Shown piece after piece: positions 30,601 through 35,712 of a DNA stretch of 64,000 nt. Within the stretch, counting starts at the first letter, position 1. Each line of letters starts with the position of its first letter. The notes under the pieces were generated by a model. It made no database searches and had not been told where the DNA came from. It saw only the letters and a program-made list of their open reading frames with translations. Source of the stretch: Diphasiastrum complanatum (lineage: Eukaryota > Streptophyta > Lycopodiopsida > Lycopodiales > Lycopodiaceae); assembly GCA_029204225.1 (NCBI GenBank), contig CM055107.1, forward strand, positions 45,787,165-45,851,164, in the 5' to 3' direction. The position numbers and the translations under genes are program-made.

Positions 30601-31170
30601 TACCTTAATGCACGAATTCTAATATGCAATCATCACCGTAATGTACGAATTCGAACATGCAACATTTGCCTTGATAGAAGAATTATAATCTGCAATCATT
30701 ACCTTAATGTACGGATTCCAACCTATAATCATTACGTAGTATAGTATACTGATTTTAACCTGCAATCATCCTCCTTAATGTACAGTTTCTGATCATCCCG
30801 CACTTGAACGTTGTATGAGAAGAGCACATGCCTTGAATGTTTGACCACAAGGGTTTTTAAACCCTCGTTGTGGAATCCGAAGCCGAAGAGGGGTTTGACC
30901 GCCTTCAAATCCAAGCCTAGGCTTCCGCCCGCTACGAGCTTTCTGTCCCTTGTGGCCTCGCCCTGCTGTCTTTCCTTTCCCAGAGCCAATTCCCCTCCCT
31001 AATCTAGTCTTTTGTTGTCTGGAGCCCTTGTTATCGGACAAACCATTAAGCGGCAAAAAACCCCCAGGGGGCACGATCCGAGACTGCGCTTGTGAGCTAA
31101 AGGAAGCAAGTAACTCTTTCTTATGATGAGAGTGGCTCGTCCTTGACAGCAATCGCCATAGCCAAGCCAT
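3178..31170 (-). CDS. Mitochondrial-type large-subunit ribosomal protein uL15, 4 exons over 28 kb
   Basis: Joined on the minus strand, exons 30832-31170, 30422-30505, 24175-24264 and 3178-3411 give a 248-aa protein with every intron in phase 0. Residues 1-35 are a basic/Ser-rich leader ([12 protein letters not shown]…) that looks like a mitochondrial targeting peptide. Next comes the L15 glycine/basic N-terminal signature ([20 protein letters not shown], about residues 58-77), then FEGGQTPL and RGFKN. The central LITMKTLK and [16 protein letters not shown] segments follow. The C-terminal part has [17 protein letters not shown] and IGRLPAP. The order and spacing match nuclear-encoded plant mitochondrial L15, which acts in the assembly and central protuberance region of the 50S-like subunit. 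No frameshift or internal stop is seen. The introns hold most of the transposons in the left half of the window. Confidence 0.9.
3447..3487 (+). repeat. (AG)n microsatellite
   Basis: About 20 perfect AG repeats lie just inside intron 3 of uL15m, some 35 bp upstream (gene sense) of the acceptor. In gene orientation it is a (CT)n tract and may extend the polypyrimidine region. Confidence 0.95.
3551..3598 (+). repeat. (GA)n microsatellite
   Basis: About 24 perfect GA repeats, separated from the preceding AG tract by ~63 bp of unique sequence. Confidence 0.95.
3754..4077 (-). repeat. copia-1 3' LTR
   Basis: The plus-strand ends are TGACAAAATCC…TTTATTTCAACA. It is shorter than the copia-2 LTRs (390 bp) because about 70 bp is missing between 'gagtatcac' and 'gagagaggac'. 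The adjacent run CCCCCCCTC (4078-4086) is the complement of the polypurine tract. Confidence 0.88.
4081..5390 (-). pseudogene. copia-1 reverse transcriptase and RNase H (broken)
   Basis: A 332-codon open stretch (5330-4332) carries the copia RT signature: [14 protein letters not shown], then [18 protein letters not shown] and the catalytic [11 protein letters not shown]. It continues into RNase H ([27 protein letters not shown]). Compared with copia-2, the segment after RPDISYA ([11 protein letters not shown]…VKGT) is missing, so the protein runs straight into TCYGIEY. A stop follows GEVQIL, and the last RNase H part (ending FTKALS) is recognisable below it. The RT start ([14 protein letters not shown] in copia-2) is deleted. 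Confidence 0.88.
5391..5707 (-). pseudogene. copia-1 integrase core fragment
   Basis: Overlapping frames read [43 protein letters not shown] and [10 protein letters not shown]. These are the first two catalytic Asp regions of a copia integrase. The frame then jumps directly into RT sequence, so the integrase catalytic Glu and C-terminal region were lost in one deletion. The upstream side is cut at CCTCG by the non-autonomous insertion and resumes at 7672. Confidence 0.85.
5708..6428 (+). repeat. NA-1 5' LTR, 3'-truncated
   Basis: It aligns with the NA LTR consensus from TGTTGGAGGG to 'tctatgatgcta'. The terminal ~50 bp (gattgactagatc…cccactaca) is missing. The same truncation junction occurs at 36677, which shows common descent of the two copies. 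The element's likely TATA box is 'ctataaatag' at about 6014. Confidence 0.85.
6615..6983 (+). CDS. Short conserved ORF of the NA family (unknown)
   Basis: The frame is 122 codons with a core of [20 protein letters not shown] and [20 protein letters not shown], ending inside the 3' LTR ([12 protein letters not shown]…). The same frame is open in all four interiors in the window (also at 35713-36012, 36866-37231 and 38948-39247). It has no zinc knuckle, protease or RT motif. It could be the remaining N-terminal part of an ancestral gag, an accessory ORF, or chance. I do not recognise it. Confidence 0.4.
   Translation: MKGLSGNIIVFSFRYILRKLQNFENVKKKRNFAVTLSLASTMSLLAGAPIYKDQHQQALSWDLFLDGVDYPFVNAQGYHEWPPDPYGYSSVEVGVVGPPLVLVGDTVGGFADPKATLTLVSK
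6920..6929 (+). other. NA-1 polypurine tract
   Basis: The purine-rich GGTGGGGGA lies immediately before the 3' LTR start at 6932. The same tract precedes the LTRs at 35961, 37180 and 39196. Confidence 0.7.
6932..7671 (+). repeat. NA-1 3' LTR (740 bp)
   Basis: TGTTGGAGGGTTCGC…CCCACTACA. It contains 'ctataaatagggacc' as a TATA region and GA-rich and 'gttaatggatgtag' short repeats. Compared with the copy at 37180-37942 it lacks 23 bp around 7188. Confidence 0.88.
7672..9140 (-). pseudogene. copia-1 gag, protease and pre-integrase (broken)
   Basis: Gag begins near 9140 ([20 protein letters not shown]) and is of the UBN2/copia gag type. It stops at 8658, and after a frameshift continues to a zinc-knuckle region (near 8370). 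The protease side continues past an 11-base G/C run (8148-8158) into [20 protein letters not shown] and the GAG-pre-integrase motif [12 protein letters not shown]. The piece is cut at CCTCG (7672-7676) by NA-1. Confidence 0.87.
9551..9562 (-). other. copia-1 primer-binding site (initiator Met tRNA)
   Basis: The plus-strand GCTCTGATACCA is the complement of TGGTATCAGAGC, the standard plant copia primer site, immediately beside the 5' LTR. Confidence 0.85.
9563..9778 (-). repeat. copia-1 5' LTR, inner part (interrupted)
   Basis: This is LTR sequence from 'taacaaattccaagg' to '…tatagaggtggtgtct'. Copia-2 cuts it at 9778/9779, and the remainder lies at 14731-14905. Confidence 0.9.
9779..10168 (-). 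repeat. copia-2 3' LTR (390 bp)
   Basis: Plus-strand TGTCAAATTCCAAGG…GCATTTATTTCAACA, with TG/CA ends. Next to it is CCCCCCTC, the complement of the polypurine tract. Confidence 0.92.
10170..11690 (-). pseudogene. copia-2 reverse transcriptase and RNase H (frameshifted)
   Basis: The RT starts [14 protein letters not shown] (below 11600) and continues with [10 protein letters not shown] and [14 protein letters not shown] to the catalytic site. That site reads HVDDL where copia-1 has YVDDL. A 5-bp loss directly after it (near 11108) shifts the frame. The second part (11125-10433) holds the rest of RT and RNase H ([33 protein letters not shown]). A third frame (10372-10163) holds the RNase H end ([23 protein letters not shown]). 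The fingers, palm and RNase H are complete apart from these lesions. Confidence 0.9.
11572..12442 (-). pseudogene. copia-2 integrase C-terminal region and RT linker
   Basis: The frames read [53 protein letters not shown] (12442-12116), [15 protein letters not shown] and the acidic/basic linker with [15 protein letters not shown] (11967-11572). The catalytic core is missing: the pre-integrase ACAMG runs directly into this part near 12427. Confidence 0.85.
12428..12904 (-). pseudogene. copia-2 protease C-terminal part and pre-integrase
   Basis: The frame reads [40 protein letters not shown] and the zinc-binding [15 protein letters not shown] with CEACAMG. It is one frame away from the gag-protease N-terminal frame because of an 11-base G/C run at 12911-12921. 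Confidence 0.85.
12905..13912 (-). CDS. copia-2 gag and protease N-terminal part
   Basis: The open frame has about 335 codons from [20 protein letters not shown]. The ATG 16 codons further upstream is less likely because the conserved family start is the later Met. Order: UBN2-type gag domain ([42 protein letters not shown]), a lysine-rich segment ([20 protein letters not shown]) and the zinc knuckle [14 protein letters not shown] (CX2CX4HX4C). Then the protease active-site [12 protein letters not shown]. The frame ends at the C-run just after the active site, so protease and pol are in the next frame. Gag coats the retrotransposon RNA in virus-like particles. Confidence 0.88.
   Translation of the reverse strand: MSSLAESMLSEASRLDGTNFSIWKFKIKNILEDKECWKLVTGEEPVPTSELELKDYIKRGEKAHRIINMSVRDNVIPLIRSAKGPVDAWHILCALYETASTTRFLYLKNKLYTLRMETGKTVTDHLTKIQDIRYQLSVLGESVADKDLVPIVLNSLSYAYQNFVMMISVREKIPTYEEVYGLLLQEEMRRVNLSKREDFQEHAFASKKKQNPAKDKKKGKGKNKGTPQTLEQGMENLQMSEAQPSSNTSSTPRRKGNCNYCGKYGHFAFECRKKLADQKKGTKKQGGNVVESVAREERSDIRQPELFSVALASQATTGGWYIDSGASKHMTPPPS
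14323..14334 (-). other. copia-2 primer-binding site
   Basis: The plus-strand GCTTTGATACCA abuts the LTR start TGTCATATCCC at 14335. It has one mismatch to the initiator-Met complement. Confidence 0.8.
14335..14725 (-). repeat. copia-2 5' LTR (391 bp)
   Basis: TGTCATATCCCAAGG…GCATTTATTTCAACA. It differs from the 3' LTR at roughly ten sites. Confidence 0.92.
14726..14905 (-). repeat. copia-1 5' LTR, outer part, with TGTCT duplication
   Basis: Starts with the duplicated TGTCT, then 'tgctaattctagctctagaac…catttatttcagca'. It continues the LTR broken off at 9778. The copia-1 target duplicate CATCC (14906-14910) follows. Confidence 0.9.
15015..15601 (-). repeat. Dispersed ~570-bp repeat, copy 1
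   Basis: It is highly similar and in the same orientation to 21927-22494, with shared blocks 'gataggccgaaccttg', 'caaagcaaaccgtaaatata' and 'cattcttgcacaaat'. Both copies end at 'gggctgaaaaaaa.tggtag'. The phrase 'gcaaatccatgccatt' or a close variant recurs several times inside. The second copy directly adjoins a relic reverse transcriptase on the minus strand, so this may be part of that element. It is not related to the LTR elements here. Confidence 0.75.
15602..16790. other. Intron 3 sequence without recognisable feature
   Basis: AT-rich with many stops in all frames. No recognisable protein or repeat pairing was found. Confidence 0.5.
16967..18480 (-). pseudogene. copia-3 reverse transcriptase and RNase H
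   Basis: A 221-codon stretch (18099-17434) holds [20 protein letters not shown] and the catalytic [14 protein letters not shown], then [20 protein letters not shown]. Upstream frames (to about 18480) hold DLVKTT…[10 protein letters not shown] and NAFL-type RT N-terminal sequence with shifts. A separate frame (17291-17025) has the RNase H end: [20 protein letters not shown] and [14 protein letters not shown]. Confidence 0.87.
18490..19324 (-). pseudogene. copia-3 protease end, pre-integrase and integrase core
   Basis: The frames carry [40 protein letters not shown] with [10 protein letters not shown], then the integrase core [25 protein letters not shown] and PYTPQQNGV. The frame leaves integrase immediately after QQNGV, so the catalytic Glu and C-terminal region are deleted and the integrase-RT linker follows. 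Just upstream the protease reads [10 protein letters not shown], with Arg where Ser or Thr is expected. Confidence 0.83.
19457..20012 (-). pseudogene. copia-3 gag (5'-truncated) with zinc knuckle
   Basis: [34 protein letters not shown] and [17 protein letters not shown] are gag helices. After a stop the frame continues as a lysine-rich segment and the knuckle [14 protein letters not shown]. The N-terminal half of gag is missing. Confidence 0.8.
20041..20060 (+). repeat. (CT)n microsatellite
   Basis: Ten CT dinucleotides lie just beyond the copia-3 truncation point. Confidence 0.9.
20061..21263. other. Intronic sequence with a GC-rich palindromic patch
   Basis: No coding similarity. The region around 20860-20945 is strikingly C-rich (see separate entry). 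The phrase 'cgacaaacccgggaactaggggc' near 20300 suggests decayed LTR DNA. Confidence 0.4.
20868..20942 (-). other. C-rich patch, possible G-quadruplex on the minus strand
   Basis: Runs of five or more C/G recur: 'ggggcgttgccccccaaacc', 'ccccctgtttcttggggg' and 'ctaccgcccccgaaccccc'. The minus strand has at least four G5-like runs with short spacers, and local complementarity could also give hairpins. Similar G-rich 'gggggcgttgcccc' patches occur in LTRs of large plant genomes, so this may be an LTR relic. Confidence 0.5.
21264..21926 (-). pseudogene. Relic reverse transcriptase, neither copia nor gypsy
   Basis: In the frame of 21890-21669 the minus strand runs, after stops, into [20 protein letters not shown] (RT motif A, about 21587-21528). 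A second frame has [16 protein letters not shown] (motif C, about 21452-21405) and a third has [16 protein letters not shown] (about 21366). 'D..KCYENIPL', 'RYIDD' and 'IYPLE.LEI' are hallmarks of a non-LTR or Penelope-like RT group, not of LTR elements. The distance between A and C is about 45 codons, shorter than normal, so motif B is deleted. At least three stops and two shifts are present. The clade assignment is tentative. Confidence 0.6.
21927..22494 (-). repeat. Dispersed ~570-bp repeat, copy 2
   Basis: This is the second copy of the repeat at 15015-15601, in the same orientation and with the same end 'gggctgaaaaaaaatggtag'. It lies directly upstream (minus sense) of the relic RT, which may make it the 5' part of the same element. 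Confidence 0.75.
22495..24174. other. Intron 3 sequence without recognisable feature
   Basis: No coding or repeat structure recognised between the dispersed repeat and exon 3 of uL15m. Confidence 0.45.
24175..24264 (-). CDS. uL15m exon 3 (30 codons)
   Basis: The exon reads [16 protein letters not shown], then [14 protein letters not shown]. It has a ttttttgcag|GAT acceptor and an ATTGAG|GTATGC donor, phase 0 at both ends. It continues directly from LITMKTLK of exon 2 and into VSRVSVQAR of exon 4, as expected for the family. Confidence 0.9.
24586..25050 (-). repeat. gypsy-1 3' LTR (465 bp)
   Basis: The plus-strand sequence runs AGTTATGATCAAAATC to GTAGTCCGTAACT. It is bounded on the inside by 'ctccctggct', the complement of a short polypurine stretch. 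Confidence 0.88.
25127..25909 (-). pseudogene. gypsy-1 integrase C-terminus and chromodomain
   Basis: A 245-codon open stretch (25864-25127) carries [13 protein letters not shown], the integrase C-terminal [15 protein letters not shown] and [20 protein letters not shown], and DILHVSLLR. It ends in a chromodomain, [20 protein letters not shown]. Chromodomains direct such elements to particular chromatin. A stop (RVLEDYL-stop-HYV), probably CGA to TGA, separates it from the integrase core. Confidence 0.9.
25910..26514 (-). pseudogene. gypsy-1 integrase zinc finger and catalytic core
   Basis: The zinc-finger part (26514-26300) reads [19 protein letters not shown] and [20 protein letters not shown], but the second Cys of the HHCC motif is replaced (CDFAFV). 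The core (26239-25910) has [36 protein letters not shown] and [13 protein letters not shown], so the D, D, E catalytic residues are all visible. The two parts are in different frames. Confidence 0.88.
26520..27389 (-). pseudogene. gypsy-1 reverse transcriptase
   Basis: The open stretch has [55 protein letters not shown] and the catalytic [12 protein letters not shown]. After VRMFLGLA the frame passes straight to sequence preceding the integrase zinc finger, so the RNase H domain (normally about 120-130 residues) is deleted. Confidence 0.9.
27390..27957 (-). pseudogene. gypsy-1 aspartic protease region
   Basis: The complement of about 27836-27870 reads [16 protein letters not shown], the retropepsin active site DTG. 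It is followed by [12 protein letters not shown] and, in another frame, [20 protein letters not shown]. Frameshifts separate the parts. Confidence 0.8.
27958..28807 (-). pseudogene. gypsy-1 gag (deleted and shifted)
   Basis: It starts [17 protein letters not shown] at 28799-28803 and continues with a charged helix ([19 protein letters not shown]). A second frame has [19 protein letters not shown]-like sequence, typical of gag ([12 protein letters not shown]). The centre of the capsid domain is missing. The zinc knuckle reads [14 protein letters not shown], with Tyr in place of the second Cys. Confidence 0.8.
29387..29398 (-). other. gypsy-1 primer-binding site
   Basis: GCTCTGATACCA, a perfect complement of the initiator-Met type site, lies with zero spacing from the 5' LTR boundary at 29399. 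This fixes the unusual LTR end. Confidence 0.88.
29399..29863 (-). repeat. gypsy-1 5' LTR (465 bp)
   Basis: Same length and ends as the 3' LTR. Differences include gtgctg/gtgttg, cataaaag/catacaag and cagtaaatgtc/cagtcaacgtc. Confidence 0.88.
29869..30421. other. Intron 2 sequence near exon 2
   Basis: AT-rich with nothing recognisable apart from the splice donor of exon 2. Confidence 0.5.
30422..30505 (-). CDS. uL15m exon 2 (28 codons)
   Basis: The exon reads [16 protein letters not shown] followed by [12 protein letters not shown]. It is bounded by a TTGTAG acceptor and a TTGAAG|GTATGA donor and is phase 0 at both ends. The LITMKTLK stretch is typical of plant mitochondrial L15. It is too short to show as a stand-alone reading frame and was found by following the protein family across the intron. 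Confidence 0.88.
30506..30831 (-). other. uL15m intron 1, probable GC-AG intron
   Basis: The 326-bp intron starts AAG|GCATGT and ends cttatcttgtag|CCAGTG. The acceptor has a good pyrimidine tract. GC-AG introns form about 1% of plant introns and usually have a strong AG|GCAAGT-like donor, as here. Confidence 0.65.
30832..31170 (-). CDS. uL15m exon 1 (113 codons)
   Basis: The start ATG (complement of 31168-31170) is in good context (GAGACATGGCT) and is preceded by a CT-rich leader. The exon encodes the targeting peptide and the basic glycine-rich L15 N-terminal domain up to QTFK. The only junction compatible with the phase-0 exon 2 is TTCAAG|GCATGT, a GC donor; the nearby GT dinucleotides give the wrong phase. 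Confidence 0.88.
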
Positions 31171-31382
31171 GTCTCTCTCTCTCTCTCCCCCCTTGAATTT
31201 AAAAGTTACAAACCAATGCAGAGAGCATTTGCGTTACTAAAAATCACAACGCAATATACCAAAACCCTAAACCTCAGCCCGCAAAGCCCCCGTCTCCTCT
31301 CTTGTTAACAAATAAAATCAGTTTTCACATTTTGATCAACTAAATGGAGGAGATTAAGAGAAAGGAATTTGTGGGACAAATT

Positions 31383-31392
31383 TTTTTATATA
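31383..31392 (-). promoter_or_regulatory. Possible TATA box of uL15m
   Basis: The minus strand reads GATGTATATAAAAAAATTTG about 210 bp before the start codon. The leader between is CT-rich (ctctctctctcccc) just before the ATG. Many ribosomal protein genes lack a TATA box, so this is only a candidate. Confidence 0.3.
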
Positions 31393-31399
31393 CATCTTT

Positions 31400-32080
31400 T
31401 GCATGCCAAAAGGTGCAAGTAGGGTTCCCACCCTCGAGGCAGATGCCCTTGGAGGGAGTCCTTCCCTGCCGTTAACACATGATATGGATATGAAGTGAAC
31501 CTCATACTGTGCCATGTGTCACATCAATACTTTCATCCCTTTTTGTGTTGTGAACCATTTTTTGCTTGATGTTGCACTCATGGCTGGCCCTTTCCTCTCC
31601 CAACCCTTCACCTATGCGCGTCCTAGCCTTTGGGGCCCTCACAAGCCTTTACAAAAAATGCAAGGCCCTTCCACGTTCACTCCTTCACAAACATTGGCAA
31701 TTAAGAAAATTGGACTCCATACAATGCAATGCGACGTACGTACGTATTTAGCTTTTTATTAAGTACCCATTAATTTTGGCTACTTGGAAAGCAGTGTGCA
31801 AGTTCTCAAAGTTTTGAATCTTATATAACTAATTAAACATAAGTTAGCAAAAATGCAAAGCTTTGAATCCTTAATACTCATACAACTACTGAGACATAAC
31901 TTGAAAAAAAAAAATTGGCATATTCATTGAAATTTTTCCAATAGTTTAAGTCCATAGCAAAGTCAAAGTGGCTATTACAATTGTTTCGGTTACACATGTG
32001 TGGTCGTCTCCTTGCATCTCCCAAAAGAGCAAGGGAGGGGTGACACCATGTATGTGCTTTGTTCTATGTCCACTCTCACA
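31400..32080. other. Upstream region of uL15m without other recognisable gene
   Basis: No protein similarity recognised. A few short chance frames only. Confidence 0.45.
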
Positions 32081-32084
32081 GGTA

Positions 32085-32225
32085 AAATTGCAATGTATTT
32101 TATTTTGAAGACGCATTTGCACCCTATTGCCTTTCTTTCAGGTGGTAGATCCATTAGACTCCATGTCTCATTTCTGTCTCTTTCCATGAATGCCATTCAT
32201 CACTAGTCTATGCTTGATTCGATGT
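32085..32225 (-). pseudogene. Short copia RT N-terminal relic
   Basis: The minus strand reads MAFMERDRNETWSLMDLPPE then RKAIGCKCVFKIKY. This matches the conserved start of copia RT (…TW.LV.LP..KKAIGCKWVFK.K). No other part of that element is recognisable nearby. Confidence 0.65.
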
Positions 32226-32788
32226 CTCTGGTTCTCTCATTCTTCGTTTCTAATCTATGTTGACGAAACTCATCTCATCAAACCTCTCAGGTGGCTTTTG
32301 CAAACCAATTGAATGTTGTATCTAGCACGTTACTATACTACACTCACTATCCTACAAAAACAAATGACAATGGTTACGAAATAATGTCGTATCCTAAGAA
32401 ATCAAAAAAAGAAGATCAAATCCATGCAGTCTTTGATCTAATTTTGTCTATCCCAGTCACAGTAGGATAGGTTCTAGATCAAAGTTCTAAGTTATCTTTA
32501 TATTAGAAGAGTTCAATCACCCCAATGCCTGTGCAAACGTCATTGGTTGAACTCTTTTAATTGTTGGATTATTCTCCTTCCTACTAATCGTCTAATCGGT
32601 TTTAATCTTCATCCATTTGTTTATCCAATTCTACAGATTTTCCCGTGTTTTTACAGTCTGCAGAATTACAAGTGTTTTTACACAGTCTGTAGAAATACAC
32701 GGAGTTTGACAACAGTGTCAAAAAATTTCTCTCTCTACAAAACCCAACACTGTCGCCTTTTGCTACAGTCAATTTTCTCTAAAAGCGA

Positions 32789-32929
32789 CATTGTCAAAAA
32801 TTGCAAGTAAAAATATAGTGTCGCGTTTTTCGCATTTTTTGCCTGTCAAAAATTACGAGTAAAAATGCAGTGTTGCCTTTTTCGCATTTTTCACCTGTCA
32901 GGAATCGCGAGTAAAAATGCAGTGTCGAA
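32789..32929 (+). repeat. 52-bp tandem repeat, about 2.7 copies
   Basis: 'gtaaaaatgcagtgtcg' starts recur exactly at 32807, 32859 and 32911 (period 52), each followed by 'ttttcgcattttt.cctgtca'. A partial unit precedes the first. Related 'gacactg' and 'gtgtcg' words continue on both sides (32710-33080). Confidence 0.85.
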
Positions 32930-33109
32930 ATTTTTTTAAATGTCTCAAATGTTAAGGAAATGACTTTGGCAAAATGTGTTGCTACCCCAATATTAAGGAA
33001 ATCAAATTTTGCGACACTATTGCATTTCTCCAAAAAGCCGACACTGTCATCTTTTTGCGACACTGCGCTTTTTCCTGATGACAGTTTTACGTTCATTTCT
33101 ATAGAGGGA

Positions 33110-33811
33110 CAGTCCCATTAATTTATGCAAACAAACTGTTTATGGCCAAATTGTCATCGCTTGTCAACAATCAATTTTTGAGAAGGAACTGGATGAATGT
33201 CAGCGAACTCCAACCAACTGACAGTCGCATTTGATGACCTAAATACTTAGTATAAATCAGTTGTTCATACATCTCACAATTAAGTGTAGAAATCGTGATC
33301 GTGAAGGAGAGAAGTGGTCTTACACATCGCTTCTTGCGCTCTTATCAAACAGATTGTTCATGACCAAAAAGTATTATAGATAGCTCTCTATTAAGCATTC
33401 AAGCTTGAACTCTCTTGAGCATTCTAGCTCGATCTTTTAGAGATTATTTTAGAGTTGCTATTGCACTACTGCTTATCAGCAGAGTTGCTTATTTCGGACT
33501 TATTCTTAGTTACTCAGAGATAGCTTAGAGTGCGCAGTTATCCGCTATTGTTTTGCACTCATTAGCATCTGATCTTGTTTTTATGAATTAATACTATCTT
33601 CTTATTGCGTTCAGTATGTGTCAGAATGGATGCATCTCTGTAATGTTTTGTACTGATAGAAATTGTCTGAGAATTCAATACTTTATGTTTGGCTACGTAA
33701 CCACTTAGTTTCTAGCGATTTCAAAGTTAGTTGCTAAAGATTGAACGCGATTTCCATCACTACTATTTTGTTCAAATATTGATAGGCATAGTCATGCATT
33801 TGTTGGGACTT
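33110..33811 (+). other. Possible LTR or leader 5' to gypsy-2 (unpaired)
   Basis: There is a TATA-like 'tataaatcag' at 33251, then a leader-like region with 'gaattaatactatcttctt', and then gag sequence. This suggests an LTR with its promoter, but no second copy lies in the window and no primer site is clear, so the call is weak. Junction to gypsy-2 gag is near 33812. Confidence 0.3.
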
Positions 33812-34225
33812 TGTACCATTCTGTCGTGATTGTGGATATGGGCATTGCTATAAAGACTGTCCAGCAAGACCGAAGCCACCACCAGCTACAACACCTATAA
33901 ATTTGATAACAATCAAGCAAGGATCAATAGCTCAAAATAAACCAAGTGCACCCTTGATGGTGGTCACCAGAGCACAAAAGCAAAAAGAACCAGTAGTGGA
34001 TCCAGTACCTGCTGATCCTATATCATTGAACGTTACACCAACAACATCGGGAGTCTATCCAAATCTTAATGCAGAAAAACGAAGATATTAGGATATGAGA
34101 TAGTGGATTAAACATCTGCAAGAAGAAGAGGAACTTGAAGCTGCTAAAGTAATAGCTGAAGTTCGGTCTTCACCATTGCAGCCTCCAAGAAATTTACGTA
34201 CGGATATGAATGATCAATTACATCA
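33812..34225 (+). pseudogene. gypsy-2 gag C-terminal fragment
   Basis: VPFCRDCGYGHCYKDCPARP contains an intact zinc knuckle (CX2CX4HX4C). It is followed by a Pro-rich region with LMVVTRAQKQKEP, corresponding to VLPITRAQKHKE in gypsy-4. A stop is present after EKRRY (34090). The piece is cut at 34225 by the NA composite. Confidence 0.85.
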
Positions 34226-34963
34226 TGTTGGAATGTTTGCGGATCCCAAGGCAACCCTAACCCTAGTTAATAAGTGAGAGGGATTTGGCACCCTGCGTGT
34301 GTAAGTCCAACCCAATGATCACATAGTTATTTGATTAGTTAAAGTCAATAAAAGGACTTTTGGCCTTTTTGCGGGACTTTTAAATGTCGCAGGGCCTAAA
34401 TGTCAAGTTAGTGAATAAATAAGAGGTTCCCACCAAAATTGGTTTAAATTCAAATTCAAATTGGTTTCCCTCCAATTTATGAATAGAGTTCCCTCCAATT
34501 TTCGGAACTTTGGTAGTAATTAGAAACTATAAATAGGGACCAACTCGAGTTGCTCCTCATGTTCATTTTCTCATTTCAATAAAGCAGATTGGTTCTCTTC
34601 AGAAATGGATTGATGAATGTCCTTGCTCTTCCTCTCTTCTCCTCCATTTCTCATGCTTTCTTTGTGTTTGCTAATTGTTGGATCTGATCATTATTTGGAT
34701 TGCTATTTCTTATGCTTTTTGTGAGAGAAAGGGAGAGAGAGAAGAGTAAGTTTCTATCATTGTTGTGGATTTAGGGTTAATGGAAGTAGGGTTAATGGAT
34801 GTAGTGTTAATGCTTAGTGTTAGATCCTCCATTTATGTTGAAATCTGAACTATACTATCGCTCTCATGGGAACGAACCTCCGCATGACAACTAACTCCGT
34901 CTCTTTGATGCTAGATTGACTAGATCTTGGATTCAGGTTAGGCAAGGAAAGAAACCCACTACA
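34226..34963 (+). repeat. NA-2 LTR1 (5' LTR, 738 bp)
   Basis: TGTTGGAATGTTTGCGG…AAACCCACTACA. This is the only LTR in the window followed by an intact primer-site region. TATA region 'actataaataggg' near 34525. Confidence 0.9.
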
Positions 34964-34967
34964 ATTT

Positions 34968-34985
34968 TGGTGTCGTTGCCGCGGA
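34968..34985 (+). other. NA-2 primer-binding site (Asp-tRNA type)
   Basis: TGGTGTCGTTGCCGCGGA, four bases after the LTR end, matches 15 of 18 positions of TGGCGCCGTTGCCGGGGA, the complement of the plant Asp-tRNA 3' end. This primer type is typical of Athila and Tat-lineage gypsy elements and differs from the Met-tRNA site of the copia elements here. Confidence 0.75.
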
Positions 34986-35712
34986 GCTATGCCAATTTTT
35001 CAGTTTGCAGCATGTTGGGTTGATGGTTAACTTGCATTAGTTATCTTGTCGTGGCATGCTAGGGTTAGCTTTGCATTATGGATGTGATTTGTGAGAGTTA
35101 AGTCCAAAAACGTTCAAAAAATGAGTGGTGACTGTATTTTCTATTTTTTAATTTTTTGCCTCTTTTTTATTCAATTTATGCCCTACTTTCTATTTCTTAT
35201 AATTCAATCTGAGTAGGTAGGGTTGTAGAGCGATGAAAGAGCTTTCTTTTCATTTAATTTTTTGTAATTCCGTTTAGTAGTGAGCAAGTTACAAATTTTT
35301 GAAATTGGCAACAAAATTCTGTAAACTTGTCAAAAACCAGAAATTCTGTTTTTTAATTTTTTGCTTCTTTTTTATTCGAATTCCGTCCTATTTTCTATTC
35401 TTTATAATTCAATCTGAATAAGTAGGATTGTAGAGCATTAAAAATAATTTTTATCCATTTAATGTTTTTTGGATTCCGTTCAGTATTGGGCAAGTTACAA
35501 ATTTTTGAAGTTGGCAACAAAATTTTGTAAACTTGTCAAAAACCAGAAACTTTCAAATTTGTTTTTTTTCTGCCTTGTTTGATTCATTTTTCGCCCAACC
35601 TTCTGTTCTCTATGATTCCATCTGAATAGCTAGAGTTGTAGAGCATTGAAAGGTCTTTTTGGAGATATAATTGTTTTCTCATTTCGTTACATATTGAGGA
35701 AGTTACAAATTT

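Noticed and set aside
32790-33100. Possible hammerhead-like or structured RNA in the 52-bp repeat
   Set aside because: No CTGATGA…GAAA core with paired stems could be drawn, so only the tandem repeat is reported.
33110-33811. Confident call of a gypsy-2 5' LTR
   Set aside because: TATA and leader-like features exist, but no second copy or primer site was found; listed only as a weak possibility.
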